A DNA stretch of 64,000 bases from Peptoniphilus duerdenii ATCC BAA-1640 (GCF_000146345.1 NZ_GL397071.1:466499-530498); one strand, 5' to 3'. Shown: positions 24,250 through 32,968, numbered from the stretch's first letter. Numbers and translations are program-made. The notes: generated by a model not told the origin, from the letters alone.

Positions 24250-24361
24250 AATATTTTGGAATTGGAAAAAGGATTCGAATGAACTATATATAGATGGAGT
24301 TATTGCGGAAGAGTCTTGGTTTGATAGAGAAAAAACACCAAGGCTCTTTTTTATGACCTAA
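24236..24361 (+). pseudogene. Truncated N-terminal relic of a second capsid protease
   Basis: A 41-codon ORF that starts inside the portal 3' end and stops inside the following structured element. Its protein, with IFWNWKKDSNELYIDGVIAE and then ESWFD, is about 70% identical to the start of the intact protease encoded 250 bp downstream (VFWNWASNENVLYIDGVIAE). It appears to be the first 40 residues of an older protease copy cut off exactly where the hairpin element begins. Confidence 0.75.
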
Positions 24362-24450
24362 CCCGATGAGTGCAAAGCACGAATCGTAGGTAGGTCAGAT
24401 GTCACGAAGTCCAATTTTCATCGACCAAAGGGAGATAAGAAAATTGTGAC
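24353..24450 (+). other. Two-hairpin structured element, copy 1
   Basis: Outer stem TGACCTAACC (24354-24363) with GGTAGGTCA (24389-24397) encloses CGAT-GA-GTGC-AAA-GCAC-GA-ATCG, a second perfect stem. A further stem CAATTTTC (24412-24419) with GAAAATTG (24439-24446) follows. The outer stem sequence recurs exactly at 32868-32905 with a different but fully paired inner stem. Confidence 0.7.
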
Positions 24451-24483
24451 GAAGCTGACTTGAAGAATTGGGGTGAAAATATA

Positions 24484-25167
24484 TTGAATAAAAAAGTATT
24501 TTGGAATTGGGCAAGTAATGAAAATGTCCTATACATTGATGGAGTTATAGCTGAAGATTCATGGTTTGATGACGATGTGACTCCTAAGTTATTTGCCAGT
24601 GAATTAAAAAATAAAAGTGGAGACATAACTGTATGGATCAACTCCCCTGGTGGAGATTGTATTGCAGCATCAAGAATTTACACCATGCTTTTAGAACACA
24701 AGGGAAATGTAACCATTAAGATTGACGGACTTGCAGCATCAGCAGCATCGGTCATTGCTATGGCAGGAACTGAAGTATTGATGAGTCCAACATCATTAAT
24801 TATGATTCACAACCCTTTAACTGTAGCTATTGGTGACTCAAAAGAAATGCAAAAAGCCATAGATATGTTAAAGGAAGTTAAGGAATCAATCATTAATGCC
24901 TATGAGATTAAGACAGGTTTATCCAGGGAAGAGATTTCTAATCTAATGGATGGAGAGACTTGGTTTGATAAGAACAAGGCTATTGAGATGGGGTTTTGTG
25001 ATGGAACACTAATAGATAAGAGGACAAGTGATGTAGCAACTAACATGGTTTTTTCAAGACGAGCAGTTACAAACTCACTTTTAACAAAGATAAATAAAGA
25101 AGTAAAGACTCACTCAATGAGTGAGGTAGAAGAAAGATTAAACAAAATTAAAAACACTTGGAGGTAA
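24484..25167 (+). CDS. ClpP-like prohead protease
   Basis: A phage ClpP/S14-type serine protease of about 227 residues that matures the capsid. Motifs: VWINSPGGDCIAA near residue 50, the nucleophile region DGLAASAASVIAMAG with catalytic Ser, and LIMIHNP with catalytic His. The TTG at 24484 is preferred because GGGGTG lies eight bases upstream and the N-terminus NKKVFWNW aligns with the relic copy; a TTG at 24460 is possible but lies within the structured element. It sits between portal and capsid genes as usual. Confidence 0.9.
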   Translation: MNKKVFWNWASNENVLYIDGVIAEDSWFDDDVTPKLFASELKNKSGDITVWINSPGGDCIAASRIYTMLLEHKGNVTIKIDGLAASAASVIAMAGTEVLMSPTSLIMIHNPLTVAIGDSKEMQKAIDMLKEVKESIINAYEIKTGLSREEISNLMDGETWFDKNKAIEMGFCDGTLIDKRTSDVATNMVFSRRAVTNSLLTKINKEVKTHSMSEVEERLNKIKNTWR

Positions 25168-25169
25168 TT

Positions 25170-26360
25170 ATGAATTTAAAAGAACTTTTAGAAAAGAGAA
25201 CTAAGGCTTGGGATGAGGCAAAGGCATTTGCTGAATCCAAGAAAGATGAAAAGGGCCTAATGTCTGATGAAGACTTTAAAACATATGAAGAGATGGAGAG
25301 AACAATCGAGAATTATACTCGTGAAATTGAAAGAAAGAAGAGGGAAGAAGAAATGGATAAAACTTTAGAAAAACCTACTACTCAAGCATTAACAAATGAA
25401 CCTGCTACTTTTAATGAAGAAGAAAAATCAATGAGAGCAAGAAATGTCTATAAGAAATCTATGATGAAAGCATTAAGAACAAACTTTAGAGATATCTCCA
25501 ATGAATTAAAAGTCGGTACAGATGAAAGTGGTGGATATTTAGTTCCAGAAGAAATGGAAACAGATATCGTAAGTGGTCTTGAAGATGAAAATATCGTAAG
25601 AAAACTCGCTACAAAAGTTCAAACTTCTGGACTCCATAAAATTAATATTGCAGCTACTAAACCAGCAGCCCTATGGGTTGAAGAAGGTGGCCAACTTACC
25701 TTTGGAGATGGCACATTTGATCAAGTATCTCTTGATGCACATAAACTCCATGTTGGTATTAAAGTTACTGAAGAACTTTTGTATGATGCAGCCTTTAATT
25801 TAGAAAAATACATCACTGAAGAATTTACTAGAGCGTTAGCAAATGCTGAAGAGGACGCTTTCTTAAATGGCGATGGAGTAAATAAGCCTACAGGAATTTT
25901 TGACCCTAAAAAGGGTGGAGAACTTGGGCTAACAACAAAGGCTCAAACAATTACTGCAGATGAACTAATTGATTTAGTTTACTCTCTAGATAGACCATAT
26001 AGAAAGAAAGCAGCCTTTATTTTAAATGATGCAACAGTTGCTCAGATTAGAAAACTTAAGGATGTTAATGGTGCATATATTTGGCAACCTTCACTTAAAG
26101 ATGGAGAACCAGATAGACTTTTAGGATATCCTGCTTACACATCTGCCTTTGCTCCAAAAGCTGAAAAAGGGAAACTTGCAATAGCCTTTGGCGATTTTTC
26201 TTATTACAAGATTGGAGATAGAGGAAATAGATCTTTCCAAGACTTAAAGGAACTATTTGCTGGCAATGGCATGGTTGGTTTCTTAGGTAAAGAAAGAGTT
26301 GATGGAATTTTAGTTTTAAGGGAAGCAGTTAAACTTTTAAAAATTGGTGCTACTGCCTAA
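25170..26360 (+). CDS. HK97-type major capsid protein
   Basis: A 396-residue capsid precursor. Residues 1-110 are a helical, charged scaffold (delta) domain (LLEKRTKAWDEAKAFAESK; RTIENYTREIERKKREEE) that the protease would remove. The HK97 fold follows: VGTDESGGYLVPEEMETDIV, KINIAATKPAALWVEEGG, and DAFLNGDGVNKPTGIF near residue 232. ATG at 25170 has TGGAGGT. Confidence 0.95.
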   Translation: MNLKELLEKRTKAWDEAKAFAESKKDEKGLMSDEDFKTYEEMERTIENYTREIERKKREEEMDKTLEKPTTQALTNEPATFNEEEKSMRARNVYKKSMMKALRTNFRDISNELKVGTDESGGYLVPEEMETDIVSGLEDENIVRKLATKVQTSGLHKINIAATKPAALWVEEGGQLTFGDGTFDQVSLDAHKLHVGIKVTEELLYDAAFNLEKYITEEFTRALANAEEDAFLNGDGVNKPTGIFDPKKGGELGLTTKAQTITADELIDLVYSLDRPYRKKAAFILNDATVAQIRKLKDVNGAYIWQPSLKDGEPDRLLGYPAYTSAFAPKAEKGKLAIAFGDFSYYKIGDRGNRSFQDLKELFAGNGMVGFLGKERVDGILVLREAVKLLKIGATA

Positions 26361-26370
26361 GGAGTAAATT

Positions 26371-26643
26371 ATGATTACTCTTGAAGAGGCAAAGTCCTAT
26401 TTAAGGGTGGATTTTGATGATGAGGATGAGATGATTGAATCTCTCATCCAATCATCAATAAAGCACTCCATGGATGTAGCCAGGGTTAATAGTGAAGAAG
26501 AACTTTCTAAAAATCCAAATGGAAAGATAGCTGTCTTATATATGACTGCTTATCTTTATGAACATAGAGAAGAGGCAGATTACTCTGAATTAAACTTAAC
26601 TCTAAGGGCTTTATTATTTGGAATGAGAAAGGCTGAGTTTTAA
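26371..26643 (+). CDS. Head-tail connector protein (gp6-like)
   Basis: A 90-residue protein with the phage_gp6/DUF3199-like pattern: ITLEEAKSYLRVDFDDEDEMIESLIQ at the N-terminus, then helices ending YMTAYLYEHREEAD. Adaptors of this family form a ring beneath the portal. It lies in the standard position after the capsid gene, and its stop overlaps the next start. Confidence 0.85.
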   Translation: MITLEEAKSYLRVDFDDEDEMIESLIQSSIKHSMDVARVNSEEELSKNPNGKIAVLYMTAYLYEHREEADYSELNLTLRALLFGMRKAEF

Positions 26644-26975
26644 TGAAGGTATCCGATTTAAATAGAAAAATAACCTTTCAAAATAAAAATGTTAAGGTAG
26701 ATGACATTGGTAACCATAAATCAGTATGGACAGATTATCTAGAAACGTCAGCCTATATTTCCTTTCAAGGTAAAGGCGAAGAAGTTTTTCTAGGAATGGA
26801 AGTGGATAGGTCAGATATTTCTTTTACTGTAAGATTTCAAAATAGTCTGAAGAACATTAATACTTCAGATTACAGAATTCTATTTGAAGATGAAAAGTAC
26901 AATATCATCTCAATTGACTTTATGAACTACAAAAACAGATTTATAAAGTTTAGATGTAGGAAGGTGAGTAGATGA
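26643..26975 (+). CDS. Head-tail adaptor (SPP1 gp16/HK97 gp9-like stopper)
   Basis: A 110-residue beta-rich protein: MKVSDLNRKITFQNKN, then WTDYLETSAYISFQGKGEE and a closing NIISIDFMNYKNRFIKF. This is the phage_H_T_join family, which closes the portal channel. The start overlaps the gp6-like stop (TAATG) and the end overlaps the gp10-like start by four bases. Confidence 0.85.
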   Translation: MKVSDLNRKITFQNKNVKVDDIGNHKSVWTDYLETSAYISFQGKGEEVFLGMEVDRSDISFTVRFQNSLKNINTSDYRILFEDEKYNIISIDFMNYKNRFIKFRCRKVSR

Positions 26976-27352
26976 ATGTAAAAATTGAAAACCTAGCCAG
27001 TGAAATAATGAAAGGCTTAGAAGAATACTCTGATATGGCAACAGATGAAGTAAAAAAAGAAGTCAAAAAAGCTGGTAGCAATATTAGAAAAGACATACAA
27101 GAAAATGCACCTGTAGGAGAAACAAAGAAATATTCTAAATCTTGGTCAGTAAAAACTATGAAAGAAACTTCAAACTCAATAGAACTTGTAGTCCATTCAA
27201 GAAATAGATACCAGCTGGCTCATCTACTTGAGAAAGGCCATGTTCTTAGGCAAGGAGGAAGAGTGTCTGCTAAGCCTCATATTGGACCAGCTGAGGAGAA
27301 AGGAATCAGAGAATTGGAAGAAAATATAATGAGGAAATTACAAGATGGATAG
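26972..27352 (+). CDS. HK97 gp10-type tail-completion protein
   Basis: A 126-residue protein of the HK97-gp10_like family: KKEVKKAGSNIRKDIQENAP, KYSKSWSVKT, and the signature HLLEKGHVLRQGGRVSAKPHIGPAEE. It helps join heads and tails. ATGA-type and short overlaps on both sides indicate translational coupling. Confidence 0.9.
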   Translation: MNVKIENLASEIMKGLEEYSDMATDEVKKEVKKAGSNIRKDIQENAPVGETKKYSKSWSVKTMKETSNSIELVVHSRNRYQLAHLLEKGHVLRQGGRVSAKPHIGPAEEKGIRELEENIMRKLQDG

Positions 27353-27671
27353 GCTATTAAAAATAATTGAAGATATAGGACTTCCATTTGCATACTCCCA
27401 CTTTGCTGAAGGAGAAAGTCCAGATCCACCATTTATGGTCTATCTATTTCCAAAGAATAAACACTTTGGTGCAGATGGAGTAGTTTTCTATAAAAATACT
27501 CAGATAGACTTAGAACTTTATACCGATAAGAAAGATTTAAAATTAGAGGAAAAAATAGAAGAGATACTTGATAGAGAAAAAATCTATTATGAAAAATCTG
27601 AAGTTTGGATTGAATCAGAAAGACTCTATGAAGTTCTCTATGAATTTACGATGGAGGTAAAAAATGGCTAA
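27345..27671 (+). CDS. Tail terminator-like protein (gp11-like)
   Basis: A 108-residue protein opening IIEDIGLPFAYSHFAEGESPDPPFMVYLFP, with later IDLELYTDKKD and a C-terminal ESERLYEVLYEFTMEV. This matches small tail-terminator/connector proteins that lie between gp10-like and major tail protein genes. It overlaps both neighbours by eight bases. Confidence 0.8.
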   Translation: MDRLLKIIEDIGLPFAYSHFAEGESPDPPFMVYLFPKNKHFGADGVVFYKNTQIDLELYTDKKDLKLEEKIEEILDREKIYYEKSEVWIESERLYEVLYEFTMEVKNG

Positions 27672-28260
27672 TAAAGTTAAATTTAATATTTGTAACGTAC
27701 ATTACGCTCTCTTTGATAAAACCGAAGAGGGCGTTATTAAATATAAGACACCAGTGCCAATGCCTGGTGCTGTTTCAATTTCATTAGATCCAAATGGAGA
27801 GCCTGAAAGCTTTTATGCAGATGGGATTGAATACTACACAATTTCAAACAATATGGGCTATGACGGAGATTTAGAAATCGCCCTTATTCCAGAATCCTTT
27901 AGGACTGATGTTTTGATGGAAAAATCAGATTCTAATAAAGTATTAATTGAGTCGTCAAATTCTGAAACTGCAAACTTTGCACTTCTATTTGAGTTTGATG
28001 GTGACCAAAAGAAAATCCGTCATGTCATGTATAACTGCTCAGCAGCAAGACCTACTCTTGAAGGAGAAACCAATGAAGAATCAAGAGAAGTTCAACCAGA
28101 AACCTTATCTATCCAAGCAAGACCACTTCCAAATGGAAATGTAAAGGCTAGAACAGGTGAAGAGACTACAAAGGAAACTTATGATGGTTGGTACAAGTCA
28201 GTCTATATGCCAACAGAAACTACAGTAACACCTTCAAGAGCAAGTGTTGGAGGTAAATAA
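27664..28260 (+). CDS. Major tail protein
   Basis: A 198-residue phage tail-tube protein (phi13/TP901 type): NVHYALFDKTEEGVIKYKTP, PGAVSISLDPNGEPESFYADG and TISNNMGYDGDLEIALIPE are characteristic. No Ig-like C-terminal domain is present. It precedes the tail chaperone genes as usual. Confidence 0.9.
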   Translation: MANKVKFNICNVHYALFDKTEEGVIKYKTPVPMPGAVSISLDPNGEPESFYADGIEYYTISNNMGYDGDLEIALIPESFRTDVLMEKSDSNKVLIESSNSETANFALLFEFDGDQKKIRHVMYNCSAARPTLEGETNEESREVQPETLSIQARPLPNGNVKARTGEETTKETYDGWYKSVYMPTETTVTPSRASVGGK

Positions 28261-28262
28261 AT

Positions 28263-28619
28263 ATGGCACTAACAAAGAAAATTCAAATTGACGGACAAGA
28301 TGTTGTTTTTCGTGCCTCAGCTGCAATTCCACGAATTTATAGATTGAAATTTGGAAGGGACATCTTTAAAGACTTGATGGAATTAGAAAAGTCCATGAAG
28401 AAAAATGATGAAGATAAATCTAATCTTGACATAGGCTCATTAGAACTATTTGAAAATATAGCCTATGTAATGGCAAAGCATGGAGATAAATCTGTGCCAG
28501 ATAGTCCAGAGGAATGGTTAGATAATTTCTCAACCTTTTCAATTTACCAAATTCTACCTCAGCTAATTGAGTTGTGGGGACTTAATATAAAATCGGAAGA
28601 AGTTCCTAAAAAAAAGTAA
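28263..28619 (+). CDS. Tail assembly chaperone, gpG-like
   Basis: A 118-residue protein (DUF6096/Gp13-like): KKIQIDGQDVVFRASAAIPRIYRLKFGRDIFKDL, ending in PKKK. It is the zero-frame product of a frameshifting pair. The last codons form an A AAA AAG slippery site, and a -1 shift joins it to the following frame. The pair binds the tape measure protein during tail assembly. Confidence 0.9.
   Translation: MALTKKIQIDGQDVVFRASAAIPRIYRLKFGRDIFKDLMELEKSMKKNDEDKSNLDIGSLELFENIAYVMAKHGDKSVPDSPEEWLDNFSTFSIYQILPQLIELWGLNIKSEEVPKKK
28610..28616 (+). promoter_or_regulatory. Programmed -1 frameshift site
   Basis: The heptamer A AAA AAG lies in the correct phase (zero-frame codons AAA AAG, followed directly by TAA). 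It is the classic strong slippery sequence. A -1 slip continues into the frame that contains the 28637 gene without a stop. Confidence 0.8.
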
Positions 28620-28636
28620 GACCAACAGAAAGACCA

Positions 28637-28801
28637 ATGACCACACCCTTGTTTTTACTAAGGGCAGTGGAACTTGGTCTTTCTGTTTCTGATTTATCTC
28701 TACTAACAATTGGACTTGTAAATGATATGTTTACAGAAAAGAATAACGATGAATATAAATACAAAGAAGTAGCTACACAAGATGACTTTGATAAATTTTA
28801 G
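28637..28801 (+). CDS. Tail assembly chaperone, gpT-like frameshift extension
   Basis: A 54-codon frame in -1 register to gpG, encoding TTPLFLLRAVELGLSVSDLS and then TIGLVNDMFTEK. It is probably translated mainly as part of a gpG-gpT fusion of about 180 residues through the slippery site at 28610-28616. An ATG exists at 28637, but there is no convincing ribosome site. This matches the lambda-type G/GT arrangement before the tape measure gene. Confidence 0.8.
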   Translation: MTTPLFLLRAVELGLSVSDLSLLTIGLVNDMFTEKNNDEYKYKEVATQDDFDKF

Positions 28802-28880
28802 ATGCTATAATATTTGTATTAGCATTATCGGGTATAATTTAATAAATCCTTGTACAATTTAAATGAAAGGTGGTGGGAAT

Positions 28881-29729
28881 ATGGATATAATGAGATCTTT
28901 TAACTTAGCAATAGACTATATTGAAGAAAACTTAACTGATGAACTTGATGAAAAGGAAATAACACGGATAACAGGATATTCATTTCCAATGTTTTCAAGA
29001 ATATTTTCAATCATATCAGGATATTCATTATCTGAATATATAAGGTTAAGAAAGATGACAAATGCTGCAATTGATTTAAAAAATTCAGATAAAAGAATTA
29101 TAGATATCGCAATAAAATATGGCTATAATTCTCAAGATTCTTTTGCCTTAGCTTTTAAAAATTTTCATAAGCTAACTCCAGGACAAGTAAAAAGAGGACA
29201 AAAGTATCAATATTTCCCAAGAATCTACTTTTCAATTTCAGTTCAAGGAGGAAATCAAATGGATATTAAGATTGAGAAAAAGAAAGCGTTTAAAGTAGCT
29301 GGCATTAAATCAGATGTAACTAAAAGTTCAAATTTCCAAAAAGTTTGGGATAGACTGGTTGAAAAAGTACCAAGAGAAAAATTTGAAGAGTTTGGTAATG
29401 GTCAAATCTTTGGCGTAGGATATGACTATATAATGGATGAAGAAGATTCATTTATATACTTAGCTGGTTTTGATTTAACGGATGAAGTAAAAGCCGAGGA
29501 GTTAGGTTTAGATATACTCAGCATTCCTGAAAAAGAGTATGCTATTGTAAGCTTACAAGGACCTATACCTAAGTGCATTCACGAAGGATGGAAGTATATT
29601 ATTTCATATTTCTTCCCAAAAGAAGGATATAGACATGATGAAAGTCCTGATTTTGAAGTATATGGAGATGGAGACCCTAATTCAGCAGATTATCAAATGG
29701 AATTATGGGTTCCTATAGTAAAAGAATAA
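28881..29729 (+). CDS. AraC-type regulator with GyrI-like effector domain
   Basis: A 282-residue regulator inserted between tail chaperone and tape measure genes. Residues 1-100 contain two HTH motifs of the AraC family (DEKEITRITGYSFPMFSRIF; IIDIAIKYGYNSQDSFALAFK, then FHKLTPGQVKRG). Residues 125-282 are a GyrI/Rob-like small-molecule-binding domain (IEKKKAFKVAGIKSD; YGDGDPNSADYQMELWVPI). It has its own terminator. Such proteins usually respond to drugs or other small ligands. Nothing links it to tail assembly, so it is best read as a lysogeny-expressed cargo gene. Confidence 0.9.
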   Translation: MDIMRSFNLAIDYIEENLTDELDEKEITRITGYSFPMFSRIFSIISGYSLSEYIRLRKMTNAAIDLKNSDKRIIDIAIKYGYNSQDSFALAFKNFHKLTPGQVKRGQKYQYFPRIYFSISVQGGNQMDIKIEKKKAFKVAGIKSDVTKSSNFQKVWDRLVEKVPREKFEEFGNGQIFGVGYDYIMDEEDSFIYLAGFDLTDEVKAEELGLDILSIPEKEYAIVSLQGPIPKCIHEGWKYIISYFFPKEGYRHDESPDFEVYGDGDPNSADYQMELWVPIVKE

Positions 29730-29746
29730 TTTAAATTTGTTTAACG

Positions 29747-29774
29747 GCATCTATCAAATGGTAGGTGCTTTTTT
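29747..29774 (+). terminator. Terminator of the inserted AraC-type gene
   Basis: GCATCTATC-AAAT-GGTAGGTGC with one wobble or bulge, followed by TTTTTT. It ends the regulator transcript just before the tape measure ribosome site. Confidence 0.7.
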
Positions 29775-29801
29775 GATGTCTAAAATTAAGGAGGTGAGAT
29801 A

Positions 29802-32800
29802 TTGGCAAATAGAATAAAAGGGATAACTGTTGAGATTGATGGGGACACTACCAAATTACAGACTGCACTAAAACAAGTTAATACGGAGATAAAACATACC
29901 CAATCAGAACTTCGTGATGTCAACAAACTTCTTAAACTTGATCCTGGCAACACTGAACTCATCTCACAAAAGCATAAACTGTTAGGACAGACCTTAGAAG
30001 AAACAAAGAACAAATTAACATCATTAAAAGAGGCACAGAAACAAGCTGAACAGGCTCTTGCAGAAGGTAAGATTTCCCAAGAACAATATGATGCCCTTAA
30101 ACGTGAAATTATTGAAACAGAACAAGCCTTAAAGTCTCTAGAAAGACAAGGTGCAACAACAAATCAAACCCTTCAAAACATAGCTATTACTGGAGAAAAA
30201 TGGCAAAACACAGGGCAAAACATAGAAAATGTAGGAAGAAAAATGATGCCAGTATCTCTTGCAGTAGCAGGTCTTGGGGTAGCAGCTGTAAAGACTGCAT
30301 CAGATTTTGACTCAGGTATGTCAAAGGTAAAAGCAGTATCAGGTGCAACAGGGTCCGACTTTGATGCTCTGAGGGAAAAGGCTCGTGAAATGGGGGCCAA
30401 GACAAAGTTCTCAGCATCTGAAGCGGCAGAGGCTATGAACTACATGGCCATGGCTGGTTGGAAAAGTAAAGACATGATTGGTGGTATTGAAGGAGTCATG
30501 AACCTTGCTGCAGCTAGTGGTGAGGACTTAGCCACTACTTCAGATATCGTAACAGATGCCCTTACAGCCTTTGGTTTAAAAGCTGAAGACTCTTCTCACT
30601 TTGCTGATGTTCTTGCTGCTGCATCATCTAATGCCAATACCAATGTTTCATTAATGGGTGAAACTTTTAAATATGCTGCACCTATTGCTGGTACACTTGG
30701 ATATTCAGTTGAAGATACAGCTGTAGCTATAGGTTTAATGGCTAACGCAGGAATAAAGGGCTCACAAGCAGGTACAGCTTTAAGGTCTGGACTAACTAGA
30801 CTCGCATCACCAACTAAAGAAGTTATTAATGGAATGTCCATGTTGGGCTTATCTATTGAAGATGTACAGGGGCTTTCACTTGATGAGACTCTAAGCACCT
30901 TTAGAGTTGCCTTTGCTAATTTAGATGGAACTCAAAAAGCACAAGCAGCATCCATGATATTTGGTAAAAATGCCATGTCTGGAATGCTGGCAATTATAAA
31001 TGCCAGTGAAAAAGACTATAACAGTTTAAGTGATGCCATATATAACGCAGATGGAACAGCTGAAAAGATGGCTGCTACTATGCAGGACAACCTAGCTGGT
31101 CAATTAAAGATATTACAATCTGCCTTAGAAGAATTAGCCATATCTTTTGGAGACCTTTTGATGCCTGCTGTTAGAAAAGCAGTAGATATATTAACAAAAC
31201 TGGTAAATGGACTTAATGCACTTCCAGGACCAGTAAAAGGTATTATTGCAGGTATCGGTCTTTTTATAGCTGCTCTTGGACCTGTACTTATGATAGTAGG
31301 AAAACTTATCTGGTCAATAGGAACTATTATGACTAAAGGACCTCTAATAGTAGGAGGAATAACTAAGATAGTTGGAATATTTACAGGTACACTTATACCA
31401 GCAATCACTGCAGTAGTATCAGCCATTGGTATTGTTCCTATTGCTATTGGTGCAATAATAGCGGGTCTAGTTCTTTTATGGAAGAAGTGCGACTGGTTTA
31501 GAGAAGGTGTCATCTCTATTTGGGATACTATCAAAGAATCAACTGTTGCTATTTGGAATGGAATAAAAGAATTCTTTGTAAACCTATGGCAAGGGATATC
31601 TGATTCATGGACAAGTACATGGACTGAAATAACAAGTTTTCTATCAGAATTTTGGTCTGGATTTATTGAAGGGGTTAAGACTACTTGGAAAGGAATCAAG
31701 GATTTCTTCGCCAACTTATGGAATGGACTTTCTGAAGGCTGGAATAGTATCTGGACATCTATAACAACTTTTCTAACTGAATCTTGGAATACCTTTATTG
31801 AAGGGGCCAAGAGTTTGTGGCAAAGTTTAGGAGAATTTTTTACAAGCCTCTGGACGGGAATTCAAACTACTTTTACCAATATATGGACAGCTATTTCAAC
31901 TACAACTACAGAAGTATTTACAGCAGTTGGAGAATTTATTAAGACGACATGGGAAGGGATTAAGACTTTAATTTCAACAGTTCTTGATGCAATTAAAGTA
32001 AAAGTAGAGACTATTTGGAATGGACTAAAAGAGTTCTTAACAACAGTCATCACTGCCATTGGAGAATTTATTTCTACCTCCTGGACCAATATAAAAACGA
32101 CTATTGAGACAATCTTGACTTCTATTAAGACAGTTCTTGAATCAGTCTGGAATGGGATAAAGACCTTTATCTCATCAACAATGAATAATATTAAGACCTT
32201 TGTTTCATCTGCTTGGAACTCCATAAAGTCGACTATTTCCTCTGCAGTGAATAGTGCAAAGTCAGCAGTATCATCTGCATTTAATTCCATGAGATCAAGT
32301 ATTTCATCTACTATGTCGAATATTCAGTTCACTATTAGAAATGGATTTAATAATGCAGTTAATCACATTAAGAATTTGGCATCTCAAGCTTATACATGGG
32401 GAGCCGATATGATTAACGGAATTGCTAGAGGGATTAGAAGTGCGATTAGCAATGTGACATCGGCTGTATCCAATGTAGCATCAACTATTAGGTCTTACCT
32501 GCACTTTTCTGTTCCAGATGTTGGCCCACTTACCGACTATGAATCTTGGATGCCTGATTTTATGGAAGGCTTGTCTAAGGGTATAGAAAAGAGTAGAAGA
32601 TTAGTACAATCTTCAATGAAAAATGTCGCAAGTGACATGGTTTTAAGCCCAAGCATATCAGCTGTTGGCATAGGTGGACATGATAAAGAATCAGCTATAA
32701 ATGGAATTGATATAGGAAGACAAATATCCGATGCACTTGCAAACATCAATTTAAAATCTGAAAATACTGGAGATATAGTCATACCAGTTTATCTTGGAGG

Positions 32801-32867
32801 CACACTCCTTGATGAAGTTATTGTCAATGCATCCATGCGTAAGAATTTAAGAAGTGGAGGTAGATAA
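29802..32867 (+). CDS. Phage tail tape measure protein
   Basis: A 1021-residue protein that sets tail length. The N-terminus (IKGITVEIDGDTTKLQTALKQ; a coiled coil to residue 120) is followed by the TP901-type core (TASDFDSGMSKVKAVSGATG near residue 165) and hydrophobic segments around residues 470-550. Residues 570-860 are a run of degenerate Trp-rich repeats of the type WNGIKEFFVNLWQ/WTSTWTEITSFL. TTG start with AAGGAGGTGA. Its length suggests a siphovirus tail of roughly 150 nm by the usual 1.5 angstrom per residue rule (estimate). Confidence 0.95.
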   Translation: MANRIKGITVEIDGDTTKLQTALKQVNTEIKHTQSELRDVNKLLKLDPGNTELISQKHKLLGQTLEETKNKLTSLKEAQKQAEQALAEGKISQEQYDALKREIIETEQALKSLERQGATTNQTLQNIAITGEKWQNTGQNIENVGRKMMPVSLAVAGLGVAAVKTASDFDSGMSKVKAVSGATGSDFDALREKAREMGAKTKFSASEAAEAMNYMAMAGWKSKDMIGGIEGVMNLAAASGEDLATTSDIVTDALTAFGLKAEDSSHFADVLAAASSNANTNVSLMGETFKYAAPIAGTLGYSVEDTAVAIGLMANAGIKGSQAGTALRSGLTRLASPTKEVINGMSMLGLSIEDVQGLSLDETLSTFRVAFANLDGTQKAQAASMIFGKNAMSGMLAIINASEKDYNSLSDAIYNADGTAEKMAATMQDNLAGQLKILQSALEELAISFGDLLMPAVRKAVDILTKLVNGLNALPGPVKGIIAGIGLFIAALGPVLMIVGKLIWSIGTIMTKGPLIVGGITKIVGIFTGTLIPAITAVVSAIGIVPIAIGAIIAGLVLLWKKCDWFREGVISIWDTIKESTVAIWNGIKEFFVNLWQGISDSWTSTWTEITSFLSEFWSGFIEGVKTTWKGIKDFFANLWNGLSEGWNSIWTSITTFLTESWNTFIEGAKSLWQSLGEFFTSLWTGIQTTFTNIWTAISTTTTEVFTAVGEFIKTTWEGIKTLISTVLDAIKVKVETIWNGLKEFLTTVITAIGEFISTSWTNIKTTIETILTSIKTVLESVWNGIKTFISSTMNNIKTFVSSAWNSIKSTISSAVNSAKSAVSSAFNSMRSSISSTMSNIQFTIRNGFNNAVNHIKNLASQAYTWGADMINGIARGIRSAISNVTSAVSNVASTIRSYLHFSVPDVGPLTDYESWMPDFMEGLSKGIEKSRRLVQSSMKNVASDMVLSPSISAVGIGGHDKESAINGIDIGRQISDALANINLKSENTGDIVIPVYLGGTLLDEVIVNASMRKNLRSGGR

Positions 32868-32958
32868 TGACCTAACCCAAAATCTATGATTTTGTTGGTA
32901 GGTCAGATGCAGTCTCACCCCATGAACAAGGAGCAAAGCGACGCAGTGAATGGAGGTG
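32868..32958 (+). other. Two-hairpin structured element, copy 2
   Basis: TGACCTAACC (32868-32877) and GGTAGGTCA (32897-32905) are identical to copy 1. The enclosed stem is different in sequence, CAAAATC-TAT-GATTTTG, but perfectly paired. A second stem CACCCCAT (32916-32923) with ATGGAGGTG (32950-32958) would hide the GGAGG of the next gene. The element starts directly after the tape measure stop codon. Confidence 0.7.
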
Positions 32959-32968
32959 TAGTCGTATA

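Noticed and set aside
24236..24486. Programmed translational bypassing over the structured element in the protease gene
   Set aside because: The downstream gene encodes its own complete N-terminus homologous to the relic, so no bypass is needed.
31100..32290. Long minus-strand open frames opposite the tape measure gene
   Set aside because: They mirror the repeated Trp/Ser/Thr-rich coding of the tape measure protein and have no ribosome sites.
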